DNA of 49,150 bases from NCBI RefSeq assembly GCF_016862375.1, contig NZ_BOMV01000112.1:1-49150 (forward strand). Reading direction: 5' to 3'. This stretch comes from Paractinoplanes rishiriensis (GTDB lineage Bacteria > Actinomycetota > Actinomycetes > Mycobacteriales > Micromonosporaceae). Under the pieces are notes generated by a model that was not told the origin of the DNA, did not search any database, and was given only the letters and a program-made list of their open reading frames with translations. Shown piece by piece: positions 33,535 through 42,435 of the stretch (the stretch's first letter is position 1; every line of letters begins with the position of its first letter). The position numbers and the translations under genes are program-made.

Positions 33535-35295
33535 TTACTTGGCGGCGCCCAGCATCATGTAGTCGTACTGGCCGTAGGCCTCGTTCACGAAGATGTTGGT
33601 CGCGTTCTTGCTGCGCAGCGTGAGCGCCTTGGAGTAGACGCTCGGCAGGACCACAGCGTTCTCCATGATCTTCTTGTCGATCTCGCCCCAGACCGCCTCG
33701 CGAGCGGTCGCGTCGGTCTCGGCCATCGCCTTGTCGATCAGGGCGTCCACCTCGGGCAGGTAGATGCTCAGGTTCGACGAGCCACCCGACTCACGGATGG
33801 TGCGGCTGTCGACGATCTGCGACAGGAAGCCGAAGCCGTCGTTCCAGTCGGACTGCCAGCCGTTGGTCATCAGGCCCAGCTTCTGGCCGTCGCGGTAGCT
33901 CGGCTTACCGGCGTACAGCGAGAAGTAGTCACCGGTCGGCAGCGGCTTGAGGGTCAGGTTGATGCCGACCTTGGCCAGCGCCTGCTGCAGCGACTCGGCG
34001 ATCGCCTTCTCCTTCGGCCGGTCCGAGCGGTACGCCATGTTGGTGGCGAAGCCGTTCGGCTGACCGCACGCGGTCAGGTGCTCCTTGGCCTTGGCCACGT
34101 CGCCCTTGTTGTCGGCGCCGGCCGGGTAGAGGTCGAACTTCTGGTAGCCCGGGATGACCGGCGGCATCAGCGTGGTCGCGATGTCGCCACCGGCGATCGG
34201 ACCGCCGTACGCGGCCTGGAGGCCGGTGCGGTCGGCGGCGTACATGATCGCCTTGCGGCAGTCCAGGTTGTCCAGCGGTGCGACCTTCGGGTTGATCGAC
34301 GTGTACCAGGTACGCGCCGAGCCCGGGTTGTCCGACTGCGGCTTGAGGTTCGGGTCGGTCAGCACCCGGGACAGCGACGCCGGCTGCACACCGGTACCGG
34401 CCAGGTCGATGTCGAGGTCGCCCGAGATCAGCCGGTTGTCGATGTCGTTGGCCTCGACGCCGAGGGTCACCTCGTACCGGTCCGGCAGGGCCGGGCGGTT
34501 CGGGTCAGTCGCCTTGTCCCAGTTCGGGTTGCGGACCAGGGTGAAGCTCTTGCCCTCCTGGTAGCTCTCGAACATGTACGGACCCGACGAGATGACGTGT
34601 TCCTTGTACTTGACGCCGGTGTCCTTCGCCTCCGGCACCGGCGCGGTGCCGGGCAGCTGGGCGAAGTAGTCGAAGCCACCGAACGCCTGCTTGAGCTTGA
34701 AGACGATGGTCAGGTCGTCCGGCGTCTGGATCGCCTGGTCGGTGTTCACGCCCTTGGACTTGTACGGGCCCTTGTAGCCCTCGGGCAGGTCGAGGTAGTC
34801 GCCCAGGTAGGTCGGGCCGCTCACCAGAACGCCCTTGTCCACCGTGCGCAGCACGGCGTACTTCACGTCCTTCGAGGTGATCGGCGAGCCGTCCTCGAAC
34901 TTCAGGTTCGGACGAAGTTTGTACGTCCAGGTCTTGCCGCCGTCGCTGGGCGTGCCGAGACCCTCGGCCAGGTCGCCGACCAGTTCCTCGCTGCCCTTGC
35001 CGGGGACCGGCTTGAACATCGTGAGGGTCCGGGCGTACGTCCGCAGCAGGTTCCAGGACAGGCCGTAGTACGTGTCGCCGGGGTCGACCGAGTCCCAGTC
35101 CTCGGAGATGGCGAACTTGAGCGTTCCACCGGTCTTCGTGCTGGGGCTGAACACCTTGCCGATGGCGGCGTTGAACTCGGGAGTGGCGTTGTTGCCGTCC
35201 GTGTTGTTGTTGTCGTCCGTGCCCCCGCCACAGGCGCCGAGGCCAAAGGCGAGCACGGCGCTCATGGCGACCGCGGTCACCGACCTTTTCCTCAT
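33535..35295 (-). CDS. oppA: Extracellular solute-binding protein, family 5
   Basis: This is a 586-residue lipoprotein. The signal ends in a lipobox (AFGLGACGGG). The body fits family 5 (DppA/OppA): LAEGLGTPSDGGKTWTYKLR, SGPYMFESYQEGK, and C-terminal ..WGEIDKKIMENAVVLPSVYS. It binds peptides or related solutes outside the membrane. GGGGAG upstream supports the ATG at 35295, six bases from it, instead of the GTG one codon earlier. It lies between oppC and oppB, which is an unusual order. Confidence 0.9.
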   Translation of the reverse strand: MRKRSVTAVAMSAVLAFGLGACGGGTDDNNNTDGNNATPEFNAAIGKVFSPSTKTGGTLKFAISEDWDSVDPGDTYYGLSWNLLRTYARTLTMFKPVPGKGSEELVGDLAEGLGTPSDGGKTWTYKLRPNLKFEDGSPITSKDVKYAVLRTVDKGVLVSGPTYLGDYLDLPEGYKGPYKSKGVNTDQAIQTPDDLTIVFKLKQAFGGFDYFAQLPGTAPVPEAKDTGVKYKEHVISSGPYMFESYQEGKSFTLVRNPNWDKATDPNRPALPDRYEVTLGVEANDIDNRLISGDLDIDLAGTGVQPASLSRVLTDPNLKPQSDNPGSARTWYTSINPKVAPLDNLDCRKAIMYAADRTGLQAAYGGPIAGGDIATTLMPPVIPGYQKFDLYPAGADNKGDVAKAKEHLTACGQPNGFATNMAYRSDRPKEKAIAESLQQALAKVGINLTLKPLPTGDYFSLYAGKPSYRDGQKLGLMTNGWQSDWNDGFGFLSQIVDSRTIRESGGSSNLSIYLPEVDALIDKAMAETDATAREAVWGEIDKKIMENAVVLPSVYSKALTLRSKNATNIFVNEAYGQYDYMMLGAAK

Positions 35296-35339
35296 CACAT
35301 ACTCCCCTTCATTGCTTCCCTAGTGTCGAAATTGTTAGG

Positions 35340-36347
35340 TCACCGCATCTTCGGGTCGAGTGCGTCACGCAACCCGTCGCCGAAGAGGTTGAAGGCGAGC
35401 ACAGTGATGAAGATCGCTATACCCGGCCAGAACATGAAGTACGGCAGCGTGTAGTAGTCCACTGCGTCCGAAAGCATCCCGCCCCAGGTCACGCCCGGTT
35501 CGCCCTGCACCTGACGAGCCACACCCACGCCGAGGAACGACAGCGAAGCCTCGAAGATGATGTTCGTGGGAATCAGCAGCGTCGCGTAGATGAGGATCGG
35601 TGCGACCAGGTTGGGCAGAATTTCCTTCCGGAGGATGTACAGCCCCCGCCCGCCCAGGCCACGGGCGGCGTCCACGAATTCCCGCTCCCGCAACGAAAGC
35701 GTCTGCCCGCGGATGATGCGGGCGATGTAGCCCCAGTTGAAGAAGCCGATGATGAAAATCAGCAGGACGATCCGCAGCGACAGCCCGGAGAGTCCGAACG
35801 CGGTCGACGGGATGACGCCGGCCAGCGCCAGCGCGAACACCAGCACCGGGAACGCGAGGAAGACGTCCATGGCCCGGCTGATCACGGTGTCGACCCAGCC
35901 GCCGAAGTAACCGGCCATCACACCGAAGACGGTGCCGATGACGACCGAGAGCAGCGTGGCGAGGAAGGCCACCAGCAATGAGATCCGGGCGCCGTAGACG
36001 ATCTCGGCGAAGATGTCCCGGCCATTCTGCGGCTCGATGCCCATGGGATGGTCCCAGCTCATCCCGCCGAAGAAGCCCTCCGGCACCAGCGTGGGGCCGA
36101 GCAGATCCTGATGGAACTCGTTCGGGGTGCTGCCGGTGATGCGCACGATCAGCGGCGCGAACAGGGCCATAAGGACCAGCAGGATGATCACGACGGCGCC
36201 ACCGATGGCGGCCTTGTCGCGCTTCAGCCTGTTCCAAGCGATCCGCCCGAGCGACCGGCCCTCGATCGCCTTGCCGGGAGCAGCGCCCTCGCCTGGCTCC
36301 GGCTCAACCGGTAGCTCATCCGAGACCGTGCCGGATCCAACGACCAT
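35340..36347 (-). CDS. oppC: Oligopeptide ABC transporter permease
   Basis: This is a 335-residue protein. A cytoplasmic N-terminus (about 45 residues) precedes the first TM helix (AAIGGAVVIILLVLMALFAPLIV). HPMGIEPQNGRDIFAEIVYGARIS is the OppC N-terminal loop. LREREFVDAARGLGGRGLYILRKEILPN is the EAA loop. The ATG at 36347 has GGAGAGGA upstream, though spaced somewhat widely. As first gene of the operon it probably carries the main promoter, with a palindrome about 110 bp upstream. Confidence 0.88.
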   Translation of the reverse strand: MVVGSGTVSDELPVEPEPGEGAAPGKAIEGRSLGRIAWNRLKRDKAAIGGAVVIILLVLMALFAPLIVRITGSTPNEFHQDLLGPTLVPEGFFGGMSWDHPMGIEPQNGRDIFAEIVYGARISLLVAFLATLLSVVIGTVFGVMAGYFGGWVDTVISRAMDVFLAFPVLVFALALAGVIPSTAFGLSGLSLRIVLLIFIIGFFNWGYIARIIRGQTLSLREREFVDAARGLGGRGLYILRKEILPNLVAPILIYATLLIPTNIIFEASLSFLGVGVARQVQGEPGVTWGGMLSDAVDYYTLPYFMFWPGIAIFITVLAFNLFGDGLRDALDPKMR

Positions 36348-36663
36348 GGAGTGTCCGGTCCTCTCCCAGCCGCCGCACGGCAGGAGTCCACGTCGCCGGA
36401 ACTTCGAGGCACACGGAGCCCCCGACCGGCGACGATGGCCCATGCTGAACGACAACCGATCGGTTAACGCATGCTTCGGGCGCCCATCCTCGCCGCTACG
36501 GCCAGATCAGACCGAGGCCACGAGGACACACGACGGCGGGCGTACCGCCATCGCAAGGAACCTTCACCTAACGGGGTGCCACGGTCAAGTGAGGCGCCAC
36601 CAAACAACAGTTCCGTGTCTCCGTCGTGATGTGGCTGTGACCTCCGGCACCACGGGGAGTGAT
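36348..36663. other. opp promoter region
   Basis: This is 316 bases without a gene, between oppC and the recR stop. The only structure seen is the palindrome at 36454-36465. The end of recR may be terminated here, but no clear hairpin is visible. Confidence 0.4.
36454..36465. promoter_or_regulatory. Palindrome AACCGATCGGTT
   Basis: This is a 12-bp perfect palindrome of TetR-operator style in the upstream region of the opp operon. No regulator gene adjoins, so a regulator elsewhere would be needed. Confidence 0.35.
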
Positions 36664-37257
36664 CTAAACAGCTCGGCGGCCCTCAAAAGCCCGGCCCAGG
36701 GTGATCTCGTCGGCGTATTCCAGGTCGCCGCCCACCGGCAGCCCACTCGCCAACCGGGTGACGGCGATGCCCATCGGCTTGACCATCAGGGCCAGGTAGG
36801 TGGCCGTCGCCTCCCCTTCGGTGTTCGGGTCGGTGGCGAGGATCAACTCCTTGACCTCGCCGGTGCCCAGCCGCAGGAGCAGTTCCCGGATGCGCAGGTT
36901 GTCCGGCCCGATGCCTTCGAGCGGATTGATGGCGCCACCCAGGACGTGATACCGGCCGCGGAACTCACCGGTCCGCTCGATCGCCACCACGTCCTTGGGT
37001 TCCTCGACCACGCACAGCACCTCGTTGGTGCGGCGGGTGTCCCGGCAGACCCGGCACTGGTCGGACTCGGCCACGTTGAAGCAGGTCGTGCAGAACCGGA
37101 CCAGCTCCTTCACCTTGCGCAGCGCGCCGGCGAGCCGGTTGACGTCGGCCGGGTCGGCGGACAGGACGTGGAAGGCGATCCGCTGGGCGCTCTTGGGCCC
37201 GACGCCCGGCAGGCGCCCCAGCTCGTCGATCAGGTCCTGGATGGCACCCTCGTACAC
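36664..37257 (-). CDS. recR: Recombination protein RecR
   Basis: This is a 197-residue protein. An HhH segment (LIDELGRLPGVGPKSAQRIAF, 9-29), a four-Cys zinc finger (CTTCF..CRVCRD) and a TOPRIM domain (CVVEEPKDVVAIERTGEF; LATDPNTEGEATA) are all present. It acts with RecF and RecO in loading RecA on gaps. It is the last gene of dnaX-ybaB-recR and starts 4 bp after ybaB. Confidence 0.96.
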   Translation of the reverse strand: MYEGAIQDLIDELGRLPGVGPKSAQRIAFHVLSADPADVNRLAGALRKVKELVRFCTTCFNVAESDQCRVCRDTRRTNEVLCVVEEPKDVVAIERTGEFRGRYHVLGGAINPLEGIGPDNLRIRELLLRLGTGEVKELILATDPNTEGEATATYLALMVKPMGIAVTRLASGLPVGGDLEYADEITLGRAFEGRRAV

Positions 37258-37261
37258 GGGA

Positions 37262-37585
37262 TCAGAACCCCGGCAGGGTGAGGCCGCCGGTAGCCGGCCC
37301 CATCTTCTCCTCGGTCAGCTCACGCTGCGCCTCGGCGGCGTTCCGGATGGCCGCGAGCACCAGGTCCTCGAGCGACTCAAGGTCCTCCGGGTCCACCGCC
37401 TTGGGGTCGATCTTCACGGCCTTGACCTCGCCCAGCCCCGTCATGGTCACGGTCACCAGACCACCGCCGGCCGTACCGGTCAGCTCAGCCGCGGCCAACT
37501 CGGCCTGCGCCTGCGCGACCTGCTGCTGCATCTTCTGCGCCTGCTTCATGATCTGCTGCATGTTCGGCTGTCCACCGGGGCGCAT
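37262..37585 (-). CDS. YbaB/EbfC nucleoid-associated protein
   Basis: This is a 107-residue protein. MQQIMKQAQKMQQQVAQAQAEL is the N-terminal helix. LTGTAGGGLVTVTMTGLGEVKAVKIDP is the DNA-binding beta part. It works as a dimer that binds DNA. The ATG at 37585 has GAGGAG at proper distance, and an upstream TTG frame is not needed. It is located between dnaX and recR as in most bacteria. Confidence 0.93.
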   Translation of the reverse strand: MRPGGQPNMQQIMKQAQKMQQQVAQAQAELAAAELTGTAGGGLVTVTMTGLGEVKAVKIDPKAVDPEDLESLEDLVLAAIRNAAEAQRELTEEKMGPATGGLTLPGF

Positions 37586-37723
37586 GCCACCGCTCCTCAA
37601 ACTCGCTCAAACTCGAATGGTCACTGCTGACCGTCGTCGTTACCCATTCGGCCGGCCACGTCAATCGCGCCCAGCCTAGCCACCACACACGCCGCACCGA
37701 CCACACGCCACCCGGGTGCCGGC

Positions 37724-40700
37724 TCAGCTCTCGCCGATCTTCTCCGCGCCGAGAACTTCCTGAAGAAGCCGGAACGCCTGCTGCTCGCTGCTCTCCCGAG
37801 CCGTCTTCTCATCGATCACGTCATCGAGCGGCTCGTCCCCCGGATCAAACCCGTCGAACGACGAATCCCCCGAGGACGCCTCCGGCCGCTGCGCCGGGGC
37901 CGAGCCAGCAGCCGGGCCAACAGCCGGGGCAGCGGCTGCCGCAGGCTTGGCGGCCTGACGCGCCGCGGCAGCGTTGCGAGCAGCCGCGCGGGCAGCGGCC
38001 AGCCCGCTGCTGGGCGCGGCGTTCCGCGCACTGGGCGCCGCCGGGAGTTCGGTTTCCGGAGCCCGCGCAGCCGGCGCCGCCGAACCACCACCGTTGGGGC
38101 CGGCGACATTCCGGCCCGCGGCGTCGACGCCCGCCGGGGCGGACGCCATGCCGATCACCGGTCCGTCCGCGCCCGCCATGGTCGCCGCGCCGCCGCCATC
38201 GCGGACTGCCGCACCGCCGCCATCGCTGACTGCCGCGCCGCCGTTGTGTTGGACGCCGCCGGTCGAGGCTGCCGCTTCGACTCCGCCAATCGACGGCACG
38301 GATCCGGCCGGGGAAGGCTCCGGATCGCCGGCCGCCGCGCCGGTCGAAGCGGATGACCGAGCGCCCGGGCTCGAAGTCAGCGGTCCTCGAGCCGCGGAAG
38401 CAGTCTCCTCAACCGGTGTGGCGCCGGCCCGCGACGGCAGGATCGGTGCGCCCCCGCCCCCGGCCGGTGGAGCGTCACCGGACGCGCCAATCGGGCTAAC
38501 CTCCGGCCACTCCTCGTCGTCGTCCACGGCGGGGGCGGCGGAGCTGTGGCCGCCCGGTTTGGCCGGTTCTGGCCACTCGTCGTCGGCCGGCGGCGGGGCG
38601 TCCGACGCCTGCCGGCGGTCCTGCGGCGCGCGAGCCGCTGCGGGCTGCCCACCCGAGGACGCACGCGGCGTCTGGGCAGCCCGGCTGGTCGAAGCGCGCG
38701 GAGGCTCGTTGCGCTCCGCCGGACGTGCCGCGGGCGGTGCGTCCCGGCGTTCCCGTCCTCGCGACGGCGGCTCGGCGGCGTCCCGGCCGCCCACCTCGCA
38801 GCGGATCTGCCACCGACCACCCAGCGCCTCATAAAGAGCATCGGTGACCAGCGCCGACTCCCGCCCGATCCGGTCGGCGTGGTTGGGGAACTGGAACACC
38901 AGCACCACCGTGTCCCCGTCCAGGGCACGGACCACGGCACCGGCCGCCATCGGCCCGGCCACCTTGCCGTTGGGCTGCCGCTTGATGGCCGCCACGATGT
39001 CGGGCCACACCTCACGGACCGCCTCGACGGTCATCTGCCCCGGAACCTCGGCAAGCGCAGCCACCACCGGCTCCTCGGGCGCATCGGGCAACACCCCGGC
39101 CGGCTCAGCCCGGCGCCCAGACGGAGCGGCGGCTGGTCCCGCCACCTCGGCAGCTGGTTCCGCCGCCTCGCCAGACCGCTCCCGAGCAGCCGACACCGGA
39201 GCAGCCGACACCGGGGCAGCTGAGACCGGAGCAGCCGACACCGGGGCAGCTGAGACCGGAGCAGCTGAGACCGGAGCAGCTGACGCTGGGGCGGCCGGCG
39301 GGGTGGGGTGTGACGACCGGGCGGCAGGGGGCTGCGACGTGGGCCCCGCCTCCTCCAGGTAGGGGTCGTAGTCCGGTTCCTCGTCCCACGGCGGCTCTTC
39401 GTCATGGGGCTCGGGCTGCGCGGACCCGCCGTGCGCCTCGTGCGACGTCGCCCCGGCTCCGGCGGCAGGGGCACGCGCGGCATCCTGCGGCGCGGACTCG
39501 GCGGGCGCGGACTGCGGCGCGCTGGGCTGCGAGGGCGCGGACTGCGGCGCGGACTCGGCGGGCGCGGACTGCGGCGCGGTGGCCTGCGGGGGCGGGGAGC
39601 TCGTGGCAGGGCCGTCGGGGGCGGCCGGTGTCGGGGCGGACTGGGCTTGGGTGGGGTGGGCCGGGGTGGTCGGCCGGGTCGAGGCGGCGGGGGCAGCGCG
39701 TTTGCCGGCGGCTGCTGCGGCTGCGGCGGCTGCGGCTCGGGCTGCGGAAAGGCCGCCGCCGGTCGGGCCGGCGGGGGCGGGGGTGGGTGCCGCCGCTGGT
39801 GGAGCGGCTGAGGACGGGCCGGTGGAGACGGGTGCCGCTGAGACTGGTGTGGCGGGGGCGGACGTGGCCGGGGTGGTCGGCGTTGCCGGGGGTGCGGTCT
39901 GGGCGCGTACGGCATCTTCGGTAGTGAGGGTGAGGCGCCGCTCCATGCGCTCCAAGCGCTGGAGCAGGGCGCCGGTGGCGTCGTCGGCGCCGGGGAGCAG
40001 CATGCGGGCGGTGATCAGCTCCAGCAGGAGCCTCGGTGCGGTGGTGCCGCGCATCTCGACCAGGCCGTTGTGCACGATGTCGGCGCAGCGGGAGAGGGTG
40101 GCCGGGCCCAGGCGGGTTGACTGCGCGGTCATCGCCTCCAGCTGGTCGGCGGGGCCGTCGATCAGGCCCTTGGCGACGGCGTCGGGGACCTGCTGGAGGA
40201 CGATCAGGTCGCGGAAGCGCTCGAGCAGGTCGGAAGCGAAGCGGCGGGGGTCGTGGCCGGCTTCGGATACGCGGTCGATGGTCGAGTAGGCGGCGGCGCC
40301 GTCGGCTGCGGCCACCGCGTCGCACATGTCGTCGATCAGGCTGACGTCGGTGACGCCCAGCAGGGCCACTGCGCGGTTGTAGCTGACGCCGTCGGGGCCG
40401 GCGCCGGCGATCAGCTGGTCGAGCACCGAGAGGGAGTCTCGGGCGCTGCCGCCGCCGGCCCGGACCACCAGCGGGAAGACCGCCGGCTCGACGTGGACGC
40501 CCTCGGCCTCGGTGAGCTGCTGGAGGTAGGGGCGGAGGACGGGTGGCGGGATGAGCCGGAACGGGTAGTGGTGGGTGCGCGAGCGGATGGTGCCGAGCAC
40601 CTTTTCCGGCTCGGTGGTGGCGAAGATGAACTTGACGTAGTCGGGCGGCTCCTCGACGAGCTTGAGCAGCGCGTTGAAGCCGGCCGACGAGACCATGTGG

Positions 40701-41086
40701 GCCTCGTCGATGACGTAGATCTTGAAGCGGCTGCTGGCGGGGGCGAAGAACGCCTTTTCGCGCAGCTCGCGGGCATCGTCGACGCCGCCGTGGCTGGCCG
40801 CGTCGATCTCGATGACGTCGATTGAGCCGGCGCCGTCGTTGGTCAGCGAGCGACACGAGCCGCAGGTGCCGCACGGCTCGGGAGTGGGGCCCTGCTCACA
40901 GTTGAGCGAGCGGGCCAGGATGCGGGCGCTGGACGTCTTGCCGCAGCCGCGCGGGCCGGAGAAGAGATAGGCATGGTGCAGCCGCCCGCTGCGCAACGCC
41001 TGCGACAGCGGCTCGGTGACGTGCTCCTGCCCGATGACCTCGGCGAAGGTCCGCGGCCGGTACTTGCGGTAGAGCGCGAGTGCCAC
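37724..41086 (-). CDS. dnaX: DNA polymerase III subunit gamma/tau
   Basis: This is a 1120-residue protein. AAA+ domain: Walker A GPRGCGKTSS (44-53), the four-Cys zinc module (CEQGPTPEPCGTCGSC, 69-84), IDEAHMVSSAGFNALLKLVEEP and the SRC motif in GTIRSRTHH. Domain III ends near 370. A very long Ala/Pro/Ser-rich stretch with tandem repeats follows, with a folded island at ~690-790 (VREVWPDIVAAIKRQPNGKVAG) equal to the tau domain that binds the polymerase. It loads the sliding clamp. The protein is much longer than typical DnaX because of the linkers. Confidence 0.95.
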   Translation of the reverse strand: MALALYRKYRPRTFAEVIGQEHVTEPLSQALRSGRLHHAYLFSGPRGCGKTSSARILARSLNCEQGPTPEPCGTCGSCRSLTNDGAGSIDVIEIDAASHGGVDDARELREKAFFAPASSRFKIYVIDEAHMVSSAGFNALLKLVEEPPDYVKFIFATTEPEKVLGTIRSRTHHYPFRLIPPPVLRPYLQQLTEAEGVHVEPAVFPLVVRAGGGSARDSLSVLDQLIAGAGPDGVSYNRAVALLGVTDVSLIDDMCDAVAAADGAAAYSTIDRVSEAGHDPRRFASDLLERFRDLIVLQQVPDAVAKGLIDGPADQLEAMTAQSTRLGPATLSRCADIVHNGLVEMRGTTAPRLLLELITARMLLPGADDATGALLQRLERMERRLTLTTEDAVRAQTAPPATPTTPATSAPATPVSAAPVSTGPSSAAPPAAAPTPAPAGPTGGGLSAARAAAAAAAAAAGKRAAPAASTRPTTPAHPTQAQSAPTPAAPDGPATSSPPPQATAPQSAPAESAPQSAPSQPSAPQSAPAESAPQDAARAPAAGAGATSHEAHGGSAQPEPHDEEPPWDEEPDYDPYLEEAGPTSQPPAARSSHPTPPAAPASAAPVSAAPVSAAPVSAAPVSAAPVSAAPVSAARERSGEAAEPAAEVAGPAAAPSGRRAEPAGVLPDAPEEPVVAALAEVPGQMTVEAVREVWPDIVAAIKRQPNGKVAGPMAAGAVVRALDGDTVVLVFQFPNHADRIGRESALVTDALYEALGGRWQIRCEVGGRDAAEPPSRGRERRDAPPAARPAERNEPPRASTSRAAQTPRASSGGQPAAARAPQDRRQASDAPPPADDEWPEPAKPGGHSSAAPAVDDDEEWPEVSPIGASGDAPPAGGGGAPILPSRAGATPVEETASAARGPLTSSPGARSSASTGAAAGDPEPSPAGSVPSIGGVEAAASTGGVQHNGGAAVSDGGGAAVRDGGGAATMAGADGPVIGMASAPAGVDAAGRNVAGPNGGGSAAPAARAPETELPAAPSARNAAPSSGLAAARAAARNAAAARQAAKPAAAAAPAVGPAAGSAPAQRPEASSGDSSFDGFDPGDEPLDDVIDEKTARESSEQQAFRLLQEVLGAEKIGES
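39187..39288 (-). repeat. 15-nt tandem repeats in dnaX (SAAPV)
   Basis: Six to seven copies of a 15-nt unit encode repeated Ser-Ala-Ala-Pro-Val. The units differ in a few bases (CAGCTGAG versus CAGCCGAC). Such a repeat can expand or shrink in frame. Confidence 0.85.
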
Positions 41087-41182
41087 TGCTGCCCCCTCTT
41101 GGACGACCGCGCGTCATTCTCCGCCGGGGGTACGACAAGAACCAACTCGGTCCCGCGGGAGTGACCGGCCCCGGACAGCAAA

Positions 41183-41276
41183 GGACCCCCCGTGCACCCG
41201 TCAGAGCCCGCTTATCCTTGCTGCCTTCCGGCCCTGGGGAGGTTCACGAGATACACGCCGCACGAGGGGCTGACCA
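41183..41276 (-). ncRNA. ffs: Signal recognition particle RNA (4.5S type)
   Basis: On the minus strand the sequence contains GTGAACCTCCCCAGG and GCCGGAAGGCAGCAAGG, the conserved apical loops of small SRP RNA. The ends (GTCAGCCCCTCGTGC and GCACGGGGGGTCC) pair to form the hairpin stem. It lies upstream of dnaX, a usual position. Ends are approximate. Confidence 0.88.
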
Positions 41277-41355
41277 TGAGCCTACCCGGCCCGGGTGGGC
41301 GGTGAGCGCCCCCTCCCCAGCAAACCTCCGCGGCGCGCTATGTATTCTGTGCGAC

Positions 41356-41443
41356 GGAGGATTCGCCTAGTGGCCTAGGGCGCACGCTTGGAAAGCGTGT
41401 TGGGGGAAACCCCTCACGAGTTCGAATCTCGTATCCTCCGCCA
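41356..41443 (+). tRNA. tRNA-Ser (anticodon GGA)
   Basis: The gene is 88 nt with encoded CCA and a long variable arm. The acceptor is GGAGGAT/ATCCTCC. The anticodon arm is CACGC-TTGGAAA-GCGTG with anticodon GGA (reads UCC/UCU). T arm GAGTTCGAATCTC. Confidence 0.95.
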
Positions 41444-41454
41444 GGCTGTTGAGC

Positions 41455-41478
41455 AGGCCGGACCCATGGGTCCGGCCT
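41455..41478 (+). terminator. tRNA-Ser terminator
   Basis: A 24-bp perfect palindrome (AGGCCGGACCCA and its complement) followed by TTT lies 12 bp after the tRNA. It also faces the convergent gene ending at 41481. Confidence 0.75.
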
Positions 41479-41480
41479 TT

Positions 41481-42392
41481 TCAGTCGGCGGACAGGTTGG
41501 GGTCCCGGCGGGCCAGCCAGAGGGTGTGTTCGCGGGAGATGGCCTGTTCGCCGCTGCGGACGAAAGCGCTCCACTCGGCCTCGGTCAGCGCGTCCGTGTG
41601 GTCCTGGGCCTCGCCGTGGATGGCGGCCAGTTCGTGGGAGGCGATCACGTACGACTCGGCCAGGGTCTGGCTGTCGCGGGTCTGCACCCACGCTATGGCG
41701 CCGGCCGCGGCGGTGGCGGCGATGCCGAGCAGGTCGAGTTCGATCACGTTCAGCGCCTTGAGGACGGCCAGGATGACGCCGATCGCGTGGAACACGATGG
41801 CGGTCAGGAACCAGCGCTGGGCGCGGCGCTGATTTTGTTTGGCCCGGTTGGCGTACCAGTGGTTCTGGTCGAGGATGCGCTGCTGCAGATAGATCTGCCG
41901 GCGCTCGGGAAGTGGCTTGTCGCGGAAGTCGTTCATCGCCTGGGTTACGCCCTCGCTGCCGCCGATCGTGGGCAGTCCGGCGTACCGCAGGTGCGAGATG
42001 ATTTTGCGTACGGTCTGGCCGAACAGGCGCTCGTCGTGCTGGCGGTCCTGGTCGAAGGAGCCGCCGCGCATGGCGTACTGCCAGGCCAGAGTTTTGATCG
42101 ACTCGGTCGCGGCGCGGCACTCGTACCAGGCTCGCTCGGGTTTGTTGAGCAGCAGGTAGAGGGCGAAACCGAAGCCGAAGATGAAGGCCACCGCGGACAG
42201 CACGCCGCCGGTGTCGACCTTCGTGGTGCCCAGCGTGACGTCCTTGGTGATCGCGTTGCCCACCGCGGCGACCACGGCCGCGATCAGGCCGTACCGGACC
42301 AGCCTGAAGTATTTGCCCTGCTCGTCGACTGCCTTTCCGTCGGCGGTCCGGAAGATCTCGGGAAACGTCTCCTCGACACGGGTTTCGGCCAC
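41481..42392 (-). CDS. DUF4231/SLATT-type membrane protein
   Basis: This is a 303-residue protein. Two pairs of TM helices are seen: 31-50 with 64-82, and ~196-219 with 222-238, separated by a long cytoplasmic helical part (RQIYLQQRILDQNHWYANRAKQNQRRAQRWF). This matches the SLATT group (including DUF4231), two-TM pore-like modules that occur as predicted effectors in nucleotide-activated immunity systems. Here no nucleotide cyclase or sensor gene adjoins it, so its use is unclear. GTG start at 42392 with only a weak GGAA site. Confidence 0.7.
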   Translation of the reverse strand: MAETRVEETFPEIFRTADGKAVDEQGKYFRLVRYGLIAAVVAAVGNAITKDVTLGTTKVDTGGVLSAVAFIFGFGFALYLLLNKPERAWYECRAATESIKTLAWQYAMRGGSFDQDRQHDERLFGQTVRKIISHLRYAGLPTIGGSEGVTQAMNDFRDKPLPERRQIYLQQRILDQNHWYANRAKQNQRRAQRWFLTAIVFHAIGVILAVLKALNVIELDLLGIAATAAAGAIAWVQTRDSQTLAESYVIASHELAAIHGEAQDHTDALTEAEWSAFVRSGEQAISREHTLWLARRDPNLSAD

Positions 42393-42435
42393 GATTCCAA
42401 CTTAGAGCCAACGACGCGATCCACATCGGACAAAG

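Noticed and set aside
32677..35454. Very long plus-strand frame opposite oppA and oppB
   Set aside because: It is a high-GC shadow: rich in His, Arg, Val and Gly. The opposite strand encodes clear permease and binding-protein motifs.
39187..39288. Regular repeats that could suggest a CRISPR-like array
   Set aside because: Units are 15 nt, adjacent without spacers and in frame within dnaX. They encode SAAPV.
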